64,000 nucleotides of DNA from Pontibacter sp. Tf4 (GTDB lineage Bacteria > Bacteroidota > Bacteroidia > Cytophagales > Hymenobacteraceae): assembly GCF_014212495.1 (NCBI RefSeq), contig NZ_JACKZC010000004.1, forward strand, positions 186,001 to 250,000. The letters run 5' to 3'. Below the pieces are notes generated by a model. That model was not told where the DNA came from. It saw nothing but the letters and a program-made list of their open reading frames with translations, and made no database searches. Position numbers and translations under genes: made by a program. Below are positions 16,183 through 24,159 of the stretch, one piece after another. The first letter of the stretch is position 1. Each line of letters begins with the position of its first letter.

Positions 16183-16587
16183 TTATAGTTTAAACATGAT
16201 CGGGATACTAACATTCAGGGCATAGCCAGGTGCGTTAAACTTAAGCAACCTTACAATGCGCATCGCTTCCTCGCCGGTGCCGGCGCCTGCATTGCGCAAT
16301 AGCTTATAACCTGATGTAGAGCCATCCTCATTTATAGTGAACCCGATAATACACTCGCCCTGCACACGGGTGCGCTTGGCCAGGGCCGGGTACTTCAGTT
16401 CTTTTGCGATAAACTCATACATGGCTTCCTGGCCGCCTTTGTAGTGCTCTGCAGCAGGCAATACTTTAGATGGCATCCAGTAAGCTGGTTTCTCAGTCTG
16501 CTTTTCGGTGCCGGTCTCGGTCTGCGCCGAAGCGGTTAGTGCCACAAAGGCAAATAAAAGAAACAAAAACGAAAATTTAGTTTTCAT
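16183..16587 (-). CDS. Secreted TonB C-terminal domain protein
   Basis: 134 residues from MKTKFSF (ATG 16585-16587; an ATG three codons upstream is less like a signal peptide). A signal peptide ends near TASAQ. The rest is a TonB_C domain: EFIAKELKYPALAKRTRVQGECIIGFTINEDGS and LLKFNAPGYALNVSIPIMF. There is no N-terminal membrane anchor as in true TonB, so it is probably periplasmic and does not itself carry energy from ExbBD. These stand-alone domains are common in Bacteroidota, with unknown partners. Confidence 0.82.
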   Translation of the reverse strand: MKTKFSFLFLLFAFVALTASAQTETGTEKQTEKPAYWMPSKVLPAAEHYKGGQEAMYEFIAKELKYPALAKRTRVQGECIIGFTINEDGSTSGYKLLRNAGAGTGEEAMRIVRLLKFNAPGYALNVSIPIMFKL

Positions 16588-16683
16588 AAGAAACAAAGAT
16601 TAAAAAATTCAACATTAAAAATAGCGTTTGTCTGGCATTCGAGTTTTGATCAAGCAAAAATCATACGCAAACAAACTATAGGA

Positions 16684-17289
16684 CTATTGTTGCTGCACCT
16701 GCATGTTTACTTCATCTATAAAGTTCAGCAATTCGTCGCGGCCCAGGCGTTTCTCTGATGAAGTTACAAAAATACGTGGCAGCTCGTCCCAGGTTTGTCG
16801 CAGTGTACGCTTGTAGGCAGCTATAGTTGAGTCGGTCTTAACAGAAGACTGCTTATCAGCCTTGGTAAAAACAAGCACAAACGGCACGCCCTGTTCCCCC
16901 AGGTTCTCTATAAATTCCAGGTCCTGTTTCAGGGGCTCGTGGCGCGAGTCGATGAGGACAAATACGCAGGCCAGGTTTTCGCGCTTCTGAAAATAATAGT
17001 TGATCATCCGGCGCCAGTCCTGGCGCGACCCCTTGCTGACCTTGGCATAGCCGTAACCGGGTAAGTCTACCAGGTACCAGGTGTCGTTAATCAGGAAGTG
17101 GTTTATAAGCTGCGTTTTACCCGGCTGTGCCGATGTCTTGGCTAAGCCTTTCTGCTCGGTAAGCATATTAATAAGCGACGACTTGCCTACGTTGGAACGG
17201 CCGATAAAAGCGTATTCCGGCTTATCAGGTGCGGGGCATTGCTCTACCCGCGTATTGCTCATTAAAAATTTTGCTTCTTTTATAACCAT
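16684..17289 (-). CDS. engB: Ribosome-biogenesis GTPase EngB/YsxC
   Basis: 201 residues with the EngB order of motifs: P-loop GRSNVGKSS at 30-38, the G3 region DLPGYGYAKV at 75-84, and TKADK (G4) near 143. The N-terminal strand FLMSNTRVEQCP is normal for the family. It is needed for large-subunit assembly. No accessory domain is present. A 51-bp longer version is not possible because no earlier start is in frame nearby. Confidence 0.94.
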   Translation of the reverse strand: MVIKEAKFLMSNTRVEQCPAPDKPEYAFIGRSNVGKSSLINMLTEQKGLAKTSAQPGKTQLINHFLINDTWYLVDLPGYGYAKVSKGSRQDWRRMINYYFQKRENLACVFVLIDSRHEPLKQDLEFIENLGEQGVPFVLVFTKADKQSSVKTDSTIAAYKRTLRQTWDELPRIFVTSSEKRLGRDELLNFIDEVNMQVQQQ

Positions 17290-17502
17290 GCCGCAGCTTC
17301 TGATTTGGTATGAAACCCGGATATTTGTAATATAGGGGTCTCGAAATGTATAAAACTGTTAACTTAAGCAACTGAGTACAGGAACATAAGCATTAACAAA
17401 GGTACATTTAATTTGCCAAACATGAAGTATATGCCTTTTTCTTGGTCGTGCCTTGCGTCTCTAACGCACGCATCCGGTTTACAGTATAGGTTCCGCCCTG
17501 CT

Positions 17503-18735
17503 ATGGTACGGTATGTATGCCTGCTGCTTGCATTTGTGTTACTGAGTAGCATGGTGCTGCCTGATGCTACCCCGGATGCCAACATGCGCCGCGCCGATAA
17601 AGCCTACGCCAAAGCCGACTTTGCGGAAGCTGCCGAATGGTACCAGAAGGTGCTGGAAAAGGAACCGGAAAATGTGCAGGCACTTTACAAGCTGGGCATC
17701 AGCTACCTGGAGATGCGCGAGCCACGCAAAGCCCGCCTGTGCCTGGACAAAGTGAACAAACTAAACCCGCAATTCGGGCAGAAGGTGATCGTGAACCTGG
17801 CAGAAGCCCTGCACCAGAACTACGAGTTTGAGGAGGCCATAAAATACTACCAGCAGGAAATTTACGGAACCGGCCGTGCCGACTGGAACTATGTGGAAGT
17901 GATCCGGAAGCGGATAGAGGAATGCAAGGCAGGGATGGATTTGCTGAAGCAGCCTTCGGTAGCGCAGGTAGTGAACTTGGGCGCAGGCATTAACTCAGCA
18001 GATGTAGAATTCTCGCCGGTGCTGGCCATTAACGATTCGGTGTTGCTGTTTACCTCTCACAAGGCTCCTGAAGGACCCGAACAGATCCGCATCTCAAACA
18101 AAAAGAACAATAACTGGCAAACATCTAAAGAGTATCTGCCTGCTACCAACACCAAGGCGGGACATGCTATAGTTACTGTTTCGCCAAACGGCAAAGTGCT
18201 GTACACCTATTCTCCGGCAGATGGCCTGCGCAGCTACGATGAGTCAAAAAATTCGTGGGTAAACCCCAAACCTATGCCGATACCGCTTAACCAGCTTGCC
18301 AACGAGTCCTCGGTACATATAACAGAAGACGGACAATATGCCTTTTTTGCCAGCGACAGGCCGGGTGGTTTTGGCGGACTGGATCTGTATGTGAGCCAGC
18401 GCTTTCCGGATGGAACCTGGAGTGCAGCCATTAACCTGGGAGCCAGCGTGAACACGGCTTACGACGAAGAAGCCCCTTTTGTAGATTTCCAGACCAAAAC
18501 CCTGTTCTTCAGTTCGCGGGGACATAATACCATGGGCGGCTATGATATCTTTAAATCAGAGATGCGCGATGGCAAGTGGCAACCGGCCCGCAACGTAGGC
18601 TACCCGATCAACTCGCCGCACGACGACCTTTACTTTACCCTGAATAAGGGCCGCACTACTGCTTATTTTTCATCAGACAGACCTGATGGTATGGGCGCGC
18701 TGGATATTTACCAGATACTTTTCTTGGCACAGTAA
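17503..18735 (+). CDS. TPR plus PD40 repeat exported protein
   Basis: 410 residues from ATG 17503, which gives a clean signal peptide (VRYVCLLLAFVLLSSMVLPDA); ATGs at 17413 and 17422 would put about 30 polar residues before it and are less likely. After cleavage come TPR-like helices (about 25-130: AKADFAEAAEWYQKVLEKEPENVQALYKLGISYLEM) and then WD40-like PD40 propeller repeats (DGQYAFFASDRPGGFGGLDLYV, TKTLFFSSRGHNTMGGYDIF, AYFSSDRPDGMGALDIY). It matches the first two-thirds of the neighbour at 19173 but stops before any OmpA domain. Probably periplasmic; it may be an accessory of the PorE-like neighbour. Confidence 0.82.
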   Translation: MVRYVCLLLAFVLLSSMVLPDATPDANMRRADKAYAKADFAEAAEWYQKVLEKEPENVQALYKLGISYLEMREPRKARLCLDKVNKLNPQFGQKVIVNLAEALHQNYEFEEAIKYYQQEIYGTGRADWNYVEVIRKRIEECKAGMDLLKQPSVAQVVNLGAGINSADVEFSPVLAINDSVLLFTSHKAPEGPEQIRISNKKNNNWQTSKEYLPATNTKAGHAIVTVSPNGKVLYTYSPADGLRSYDESKNSWVNPKPMPIPLNQLANESSVHITEDGQYAFFASDRPGGFGGLDLYVSQRFPDGTWSAAINLGASVNTAYDEEAPFVDFQTKTLFFSSRGHNTMGGYDIFKSEMRDGKWQPARNVGYPINSPHDDLYFTLNKGRTTAYFSSDRPDGMGALDIYQILFLAQ

Positions 18736-19172
18736 CCCGCCGGGCATATTTCAGTAGAAACATATGTTCAGATCCGGTTAATAAAATTGATTTTAGAAAG
18801 TCTTCGCAGAAAGAGCCGGAACTATAGTTGCCGGCTCTTTTTTTGTGAAATAAACATAAATCAATACCTGAACATATATGAATACCATATTTTTTATATA
18901 TTTGCCTTAATTCAATTGTATATAAGTAATATTATAGTAATTGGCTTTGATTTCCGAGATCATCATCCTTTACCGGCGTATGGCAACAATGGCTGCATGC
19001 GGCATCTTTGATGATTAATACAATTACTCACAGATAAATCTATACTTCCATATACTAATTTTAATATTGCTCGTATAGATGCGAAATAATGGTACATAGT
19101 GCCGCACTTACGCTTACCCTGAAGTTTTACAGATCAGTCCAAACAACAAAAAGTATAACAAACCTTTACAAC
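18736..19172. other. 437-bp gap: terminator and AT-rich leader
   Basis: Holds a terminator at 18811-18844 and about 300 bases of AT-rich DNA leading to the OmpA-family gene. A 74-codon open frame crosses the terminator and is not considered a gene. No clear TAnnTTTG element was found before 19173. Confidence 0.6.
18811..18844 (+). terminator. Terminator with the AACTATAGTT palindrome as its loop
   Basis: AAGAGCCGG pairs with CCGGCTCTT and is followed by seven T. The ten bases between the arms are exactly AACTATAGTT, which extends the stem. Confidence 0.85.
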
Positions 19173-21128
19173 ATGAATCACTTAGCCAAATCGTTTTCAC
19201 GATTTTCTTTGCTATTGGCACTGTTGTGCCTGGTGACTTTTACAGTCTCGGCGCAAAGCAACAGAAAGCTGATTAGAAGCGGGAACAAGCTTTTTGCAAA
19301 AGAAAATTACAGAGCGGCAGTTCCTTTTTACGAGCAGGTGCTGGCCAACGACCCTAACAATGCCGAGGCATTGTACTACGCCGGTATCAGCTACATGACC
19401 TTTGACAAGGAAAAGGCAGCAGACTACCTTTACAGAGCGCAGAAAATAAAGCCTAATGTAGACCGTGACCTTTCTTACTGGTTAGGCCGTGCGGACCACA
19501 TTAACTACCGCTTTGACAGTGCGATCGAGCACTTTAAAGAAGCTCAGAAAAACCTGCGCCGCCGCGATGAGGAGCGCCGCGAAGAATTAGCCATGCTGAT
19601 TCAGCATGCAAACAATGCGAAGCGCGAAGTGGCTAACCCGAAAGATATTTTTGTGAAAAACCTGGGCGGCGTTGTAAACTCAGCGTACTCAGAGCACAGC
19701 CCTGTAATTTCGTCTGACGATAACTACCTGCTGTACACGTCGCGCAGCTCGGAGGCTACCGGTGGTACACCGGCCCGCGATGGCGAATACTACGAAGATA
19801 TTTTTGAGACGACCAGAATAGGGGAAGACGAATGGTCGCCGACCAAGCGCGTAGCCGGAGCTCTGAACAGCCCAAGCCACGATGCCTCTATCCAGTTGTT
19901 TGACAATGATACCAAGCTGCTGCTTTACCGTGCTGATAATAACGGCGACATTATGGTTGCTGAGCGCCAGGCCGATGGTACCTGGGGCGAGCCGAAAAGC
20001 ATTGGTCCAAACATCAATACAAAGCACTACGAGTCTGATGCCTACATCACAAAAGACGGCCAGACCCTGTATTTCTCTACCAGTGCCTACTCAGAGTACG
20101 GCGACCTGGACATCTATGTATCGAAGCGCCAGGCTGATGGCAGCTGGGGTGCTCCAAAAAGCATCGGCTCAACTATAAACACGCCGTTTGATGATGACAG
20201 CCCTTACTACTCTGAACACAACGGTACCTTATACTTTGCATCCACAGGCCACAACACCATGGGTGGTTACGACATCTTTGCCTCTAAATATGATTCTGTA
20301 GCAAGACGTTGGGCCAAGCCAGTGAACATGGGTGCTCCTGTAAATACGCCGGATGATGATACCTACTACCGCTTAAGCCCGGATGGCAGCTATGCGTACC
20401 TGTCGTCTTACAGAATTGGCGGCTACGGCGAGAAAGATATCTACACCATCAACTATATCCGCAACGTACGTGTGCAGGGCCAGGTGTTCTCTAAAGTTGA
20501 TAGCCTTGCCATACCAGGTGTAGAGCTGATCTTTAACGGTCTGCAGGCAGATAAGCGCCCGATCTCTTACCGTGATGTTACCCGTCCTGACTCTGCTTTC
20601 TACCAGGTAGATATTCTTTCTGGTCGTACGTTCCAGGTGCAGGTATCTAAAGACGGTAAACTGATTACGACGGAAGAACTGGAAGTGCCGATGACGCTGA
20701 ACGACACGACAACTATAGTTCGTAACTTCTACATTGATTACGTAGACACCACTGCCACACGCGCCGGTGTACTGGCCATGAAGCCGATCTACTTCGATAC
20801 GGATGAGTACAACCTGCGTCCGGAGTCAGTGAACGAGCTGGACAGAGTAGTAGCCTACATGAAAGCGAACCCGCTGGTAAATGTTAGCATCGAAGGCCAC
20901 TGCGACTCGCGTGCAAGCGATGAGTACAACATGAAACTTGGTGAGAACCGTGCCGTTGCCGCTTACGAGTACCTGAAGAGCAAAGGCATTTCTGAAAGAC
21001 GTTTAGTAACAGTTAGCTACGGCGAGCGCCGTCCGGCTGTGCCAAACACATCGGCCGAGAACATGCAGCTGAACAGAAGAACAGAGTTTAGAGTGCTGGA
21101 AAGAGCTGATCAGCCAGCAAAACAATAA
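19173..21128 (+). CDS. OmpA-family TPR/PD40 protein, PorE-like (type IX secretion)
   Basis: 651 residues from MNHLAKSF (ATG 19173), with a signal peptide ending TVSAQ. In order: TPR helices (about 25-150), PD40 propeller (about 165-420, repeats ending LYFSTSAYSEYGDLDIYV and LYFASTGHNTMGGYDIF), a small beta-sandwich of carboxypeptidase-regulatory type beginning VRVQGQVFSKVDS, and a C-terminal OmpA domain with NVSIEGHCDSRASDEYN that binds peptidoglycan. This TPR-PD40-CRD-OmpA order is that of PorE, which links the type IX secretion ring to the cell wall. A second type IX gene, porT, lies just downstream. Paralogues of the same layout exist, so the PorE identity is likely but not proven. Confidence 0.85.
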   Translation: MNHLAKSFSRFSLLLALLCLVTFTVSAQSNRKLIRSGNKLFAKENYRAAVPFYEQVLANDPNNAEALYYAGISYMTFDKEKAADYLYRAQKIKPNVDRDLSYWLGRADHINYRFDSAIEHFKEAQKNLRRRDEERREELAMLIQHANNAKREVANPKDIFVKNLGGVVNSAYSEHSPVISSDDNYLLYTSRSSEATGGTPARDGEYYEDIFETTRIGEDEWSPTKRVAGALNSPSHDASIQLFDNDTKLLLYRADNNGDIMVAERQADGTWGEPKSIGPNINTKHYESDAYITKDGQTLYFSTSAYSEYGDLDIYVSKRQADGSWGAPKSIGSTINTPFDDDSPYYSEHNGTLYFASTGHNTMGGYDIFASKYDSVARRWAKPVNMGAPVNTPDDDTYYRLSPDGSYAYLSSYRIGGYGEKDIYTINYIRNVRVQGQVFSKVDSLAIPGVELIFNGLQADKRPISYRDVTRPDSAFYQVDILSGRTFQVQVSKDGKLITTEELEVPMTLNDTTTIVRNFYIDYVDTTATRAGVLAMKPIYFDTDEYNLRPESVNELDRVVAYMKANPLVNVSIEGHCDSRASDEYNMKLGENRAVAAYEYLKSKGISERRLVTVSYGERRPAVPNTSAENMQLNRRTEFRVLERADQPAKQ

Positions 21129-21171
21129 CTATAGTTTCGGGTTATAAAGGACCTGAACAAACTGTAACACG

Positions 21172-21203
21172 ACAGGCCGGGTATTTGCCCGGCCTGTTTT
21201 TTT
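21172..21203 (+). terminator. Terminator of the PorE-like gene
   Basis: ACAGGCCGGG pairs with CCCGGCCTGT around a six-base loop, followed by seven T. Confidence 0.88.
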
Positions 21204-21235
21204 ATTTAAACCGTGTATTATAACTGCAGGTAGCG

Positions 21236-21243
21236 TATTTTTG
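21236..21243 (+). promoter_or_regulatory. -7 element for ubiE-porT
   Basis: TATTTTTG, matching TAnnTTTG, 24 bases before the ATG at 21268. It rules out an in-frame TTG start at 21241 that overlaps it. Confidence 0.55.
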
Positions 21244-21267
21244 CCTGATTACTTTTTAATTGCAACT

Positions 21268-21990
21268 ATGGCTGTAGTACCTTATAAAGACCAGAACGGA
21301 GACAAAAAATCGCAGGTAGCTAAAATGTTTAACAACATTGCCGGTAACTACGATTTTCTGAACCACTTCCTGAGTGCTGGCATCGATATTATCTGGCGTA
21401 AAAAAGCAGTAAGCATGCTGAAGCCGATCCAACCCAAACAGGTGCTGGATATTGCCACCGGTACCGCCGACTTCGCCATCGAAACACTGAAGCTTAACCC
21501 GGATAAAATTACGGGTGTGGATATATCGGAAGGAATGCTGGCTGTAGGGCGTGAGAAAATAGCAAAAAAGGGCCTGGCAAATAAGATAGAACTACAGTAC
21601 GGCGATTCGGAGAACCTGCCCTTTGCAGACAACACCTTTGATGCCATCACCGTAGCCTTTGGGGTGCGTAACTTCGAGAACCTGGAGAAAGGCCTGTCGG
21701 AGATGTACCGCGTATTAAAACCGGGCGGCATGGCCGTGGTGCTGGAATTCAGTAACCCGCGCAGCTTCCCGATGAAACAATTATACCAATTTTATTCCCG
21801 GAACATACTACCTATGATAGGTAAGATCGTTTCTAAAGACAATGCCGCTTACACGTATCTGCCCGAGTCGGTGCAGGCTTTCCCGGACGGGCGCGCATTT
21901 CTGAACATCTATGAGAAAGTTGGATTTAAAACGACACAATGGCACCCCTTAACATTTGGCATAAGCTCTATCTACACCGGACGAAAATAG
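21268..21990 (+). CDS. ubiE: Demethylmenaquinone methyltransferase
   Basis: 240 residues. SAM-binding motif I is [12 protein letters not shown] at 59-70, followed by GVDISEGML and the UbiE-specific [15 protein letters not shown] and [17 protein letters not shown]. It carries out the last C-methylation step of menaquinone synthesis, also acting on ubiquinone precursors in other phyla; since menB is in this window the menaquinone role (MenG) applies. The last 52 bases overlap porT in another frame, so translation of the two is coupled. This ubiE-porT pairing is frequent in Bacteroidota. Confidence 0.94.
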   Translation: MAVVPYKDQNGDKKSQVAKMFNNIAGNYDFLNHFLSAGIDIIWRKKAVSMLKPIQPKQVLDIATGTADFAIETLKLNPDKITGVDISEGMLAVGREKIAKKGLANKIELQYGDSENLPFADNTFDAITVAFGVRNFENLEKGLSEMYRVLKPGGMAVVLEFSNPRSFPMKQLYQFYSRNILPMIGKIVSKDNAAYTYLPESVQAFPDGRAFLNIYEKVGFKTTQWHPLTFGISSIYTGRK

Positions 21991-22712
21991 CGTTACTGGC
22001 TTTACTGGCTATAGTTATAGTTGCCCCGGCAGCACAGGCCCAGAAAAGAATAAACACGCTGAACAAACCCGGCTACGACGACAAACTGATACATTACGGT
22101 TTTTACCTGGCGGCCCCTCTTACCCGCTACCAGATACAGCACTCGCAGGAGTACGCCGACCAGCTGGCCGCCGACCCTGCAGGTGGTGAAGGTACTACCA
22201 ACGTGAACGCCAAGTTCAGCCCCGGCTTTTATACAGGCCTGGTACTGAATGTGCGCATTGTGGACCACCTGGATGCCCGCTTTGTGCCCGGTGTTGGTTT
22301 TTACAGCCGCCGCATAGAGTATACCAACATGCCCCAGGAAACTGGTGAGCTGATGACAGAAGACAAGACCATCAGCTCGACGATGGTAGAGTTGCCGGTA
22401 CTGCTTAAACTGAAGGCCCAGCGCCGCTCCAATGCCCGCATGTATTTTGTGGCCGGTGTAAAGCCAGGCATAGACCTGGGCAGCGGCAAAAGCGACGAGA
22501 ACCCGGACCGTGGACTGGCTGTGAACAAATTTGATCTGGCGCTGGAGTATGGTTTCGGGGTAGACATGTTTTATCCGTTCTTCAAGTTCGCCCCGGAGAT
22601 CCGTTTTTCGCATGGGCTGATAAACCAGCACAAGCAAACTACCAGTGCGTATAGCCGCCTGCTGCAGAAGCAGACCAACCATAACATATCGCTCATCCTT
22701 TTCTTTGAATAA
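21939..22712 (+). CDS. porT: Type IX secretion outer-membrane protein PorT
   Basis: 257 residues: signal peptide ([17 protein letters not shown]) then an eight-strand-type beta-barrel with alternating hydrophobic strands, including [48 protein letters not shown], and a C-terminal strand ending ISLILFFE. The sequence and its overlap with ubiE match PorT/SprT, required for type IX secretion and gliding in the phylum. It sits 2 kb from the PorE-like gene. A generic porin-like barrel is the alternative. Confidence 0.85.
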   Translation: MAPLNIWHKLYLHRTKIALLALLAIVIVAPAAQAQKRINTLNKPGYDDKLIHYGFYLAAPLTRYQIQHSQEYADQLAADPAGGEGTTNVNAKFSPGFYTGLVLNVRIVDHLDARFVPGVGFYSRRIEYTNMPQETGELMTEDKTISSTMVELPVLLKLKAQRRSNARMYFVAGVKPGIDLGSGKSDENPDRGLAVNKFDLALEYGFGVDMFYPFFKFAPEIRFSHGLINQHKQTTSAYSRLLQKQTNHNISLILFFE

Positions 22713-22719
22713 AACAGAG

Positions 22720-23475
22720 ATGTCTAAAATAGCACTTGTAACCGGAGCTACGTCCGGTATTGGTCGCGCTACTGCTGTGGCGCTCGCAAAACAAGGGTAC
22801 CGCATTATAGCTACAGGCCGCCGCAAAGAGCGCCTCGAGGAACTACAGCAGGAACTGGAAGGCACTACCACGGTGCTGCCGCTCCTGTTTGATGTGCGCA
22901 ACAAAGAAGCCGTACAGTTTGCTATAGCCTCGTTGCCCGCCGAGTGGCAGCAGATTGATGTACTGGTGAACAATGCCGGTAATGCCCATGGCCTGGCCCC
23001 GATACAGGAGGGTTCGCTGGAGGACTAGGATGCCATGCTGGACATTAACGTGAAAGGTTTGCTGTATGTAAGCCATGCCGTGATACCATTGATGCAGCAG
23101 CAGGGCAGAGGCCATATTATTAACGTAGGTTCTATAGCCGGGAAAGAGGTATATGCCAACGGCAACGTGTACTGCGCTTCAAAACATGCAGTAGATGCCC
23201 TTTCCAAAGCCATGCGCATCGACCTGATACAGACTGGCATCAAAGTATCGGAGGTGAACCCGGGTGCGGTAGAGACAGAATTCTCGGAAGTAAGATTTAA
23301 GGGCGATAAAGCACGCGCTGCAACGGTGTACCAGGGCTACCAGCCACTTACAGCGGACGATGTTGCCGACCTGATCGCGTTTATAGTTACCCGTCCGGCG
23401 CACGTAAACCTGGCCGAAGTAATGATATTGCCGGCTGCACAGGCTTCTGCTACCGTCATGAACAAAGATCTATAG
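22720..23475 (+). pseudogene. SDR oxidoreductase interrupted by an in-frame amber codon
   Basis: Two open frames in the same phase form one SDR. The first (22720-23028) has TGATSGIG and NNAGNAHG; the second continues with MLDINVKGLLYVSHAVIPLM, Ser in NVGS and the YCASK active site, and ends normally. They are split only by TAG at 23026-23028, in the phrase SLED*DAMLDINVKG, where homologues of the YdfG type have Trp; a single TGG-to-TAG change explains it. Nothing else is damaged, so this is a very recent nonsense mutation, a read-through case or a sequencing error. The final stop is CTA-TAG within the iterated palindrome. It starts seven bases after porT. Confidence 0.85.
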
Positions 23476-23587
23476 TTGAGCTATAGTTTAACCGGTTCAG
23501 ACTAAAATAGCTTGTAAACGTATAAAATAGGATGTTGCCAGCACGAAGCAGGCATCAGTTTTATTTAAGTACATTAATACACAAGCT

Positions 23588-24073
23588 ATGAAAGACGAAC
23601 AAAAAAATCAGGGACAGCAGGGCAACCAGCGTTCTGATAAGAATCAGCAGCAGGGCAGCAGCCAACAGCCACAAGGTAGCCAGCAACAGGGCAGCCAGCA
23701 GCAAAGCGGCCAGGGCCAGAATAGAAGTCATCAGCAGGGATCTCAGAACCAACCACAGGGCAGCCAGCAATCCGGCGGCATGCAGGGACAGAATAGAAAC
23801 CAGCAATCCGGTAGCCAGGGTTCGGGAATGAGTGGCCAGCAAGGCGGACAAAGTTCCGGTATGGGACAGCAGCGCAGCGGCCAGGGACAGAGCTCAGGTA
23901 TTAACCAGGGAGATTCGAACCAGGCTAACCGTACAGGAGCAACCAGTAGCGGCATGCGTGGTACTGATGCCACCTCAAGCCAGCAGCAGGGCCAGGGCGC
24001 ACAAAATGCCAAAGACCAGAACAACCGCAGCGGCAGCGACAGTGGCCAGAATACGAACAAAAAAGATCGCTAA
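23588..24073 (+). CDS. Disordered Gln/Gly/Ser/Asn-rich protein (hydrophilin-like)
   Basis: 161 residues of extreme composition: almost only Gln, Gly, Ser, Asn, with some Arg, Lys, Asp and Met. There is no Cys, Phe, Leu, Val, Trp or Tyr and a single Ile, so it cannot form a hydrophobic core. Internal repeats such as PQGSQQ and QGQNR recur irregularly. There is no signal peptide. Composition resembles hydrophilins, KGG-type stress peptides or prion-like low-complexity proteins. It has a clean ATG and a strong terminator, which supports expression. Function unknown; desiccation or osmotic protection is a guess. Confidence 0.72.
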   Translation: MKDEQKNQGQQGNQRSDKNQQQGSSQQPQGSQQQGSQQQSGQGQNRSHQQGSQNQPQGSQQSGGMQGQNRNQQSGSQGSGMSGQQGGQSSGMGQQRSGQGQSSGINQGDSNQANRTGATSSGMRGTDATSSQQQGQGAQNAKDQNNRSGSDSGQNTNKKDR

Positions 24074-24094
24074 CTATAGCAATTGCTAAACTAT

Positions 24095-24136
24095 AAAAGA
24101 AGGGCAGCATCCTGTACAGGATGCTGCCCTTCTTTT
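24095..24136. terminator. Bidirectional 42-bp perfect hairpin terminator
   Basis: AAAAGAAGGGCAGCATCCTG meets its exact reverse complement around a two-base centre, so almost no loop remains. It separates the converging disordered-protein gene and the lipoprotein at 24160. Confidence 0.85.
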
Positions 24137-24159
24137 ATAGTTTATAGTTCATTGTAAGA

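Noticed and set aside
18787..19011. 74-codon open frame before the PorE-like gene
   Set aside because: It runs through the terminator hairpin at 18811-18844 and has low-complexity Ile/Tyr/Asn composition.
23588..24073. Opposite-strand leucine/alanine-rich frames over the disordered-protein gene
   Set aside because: They are mirror translations of the CAG/GGC-rich repeats; the plus-strand frame has a proper start and terminator.
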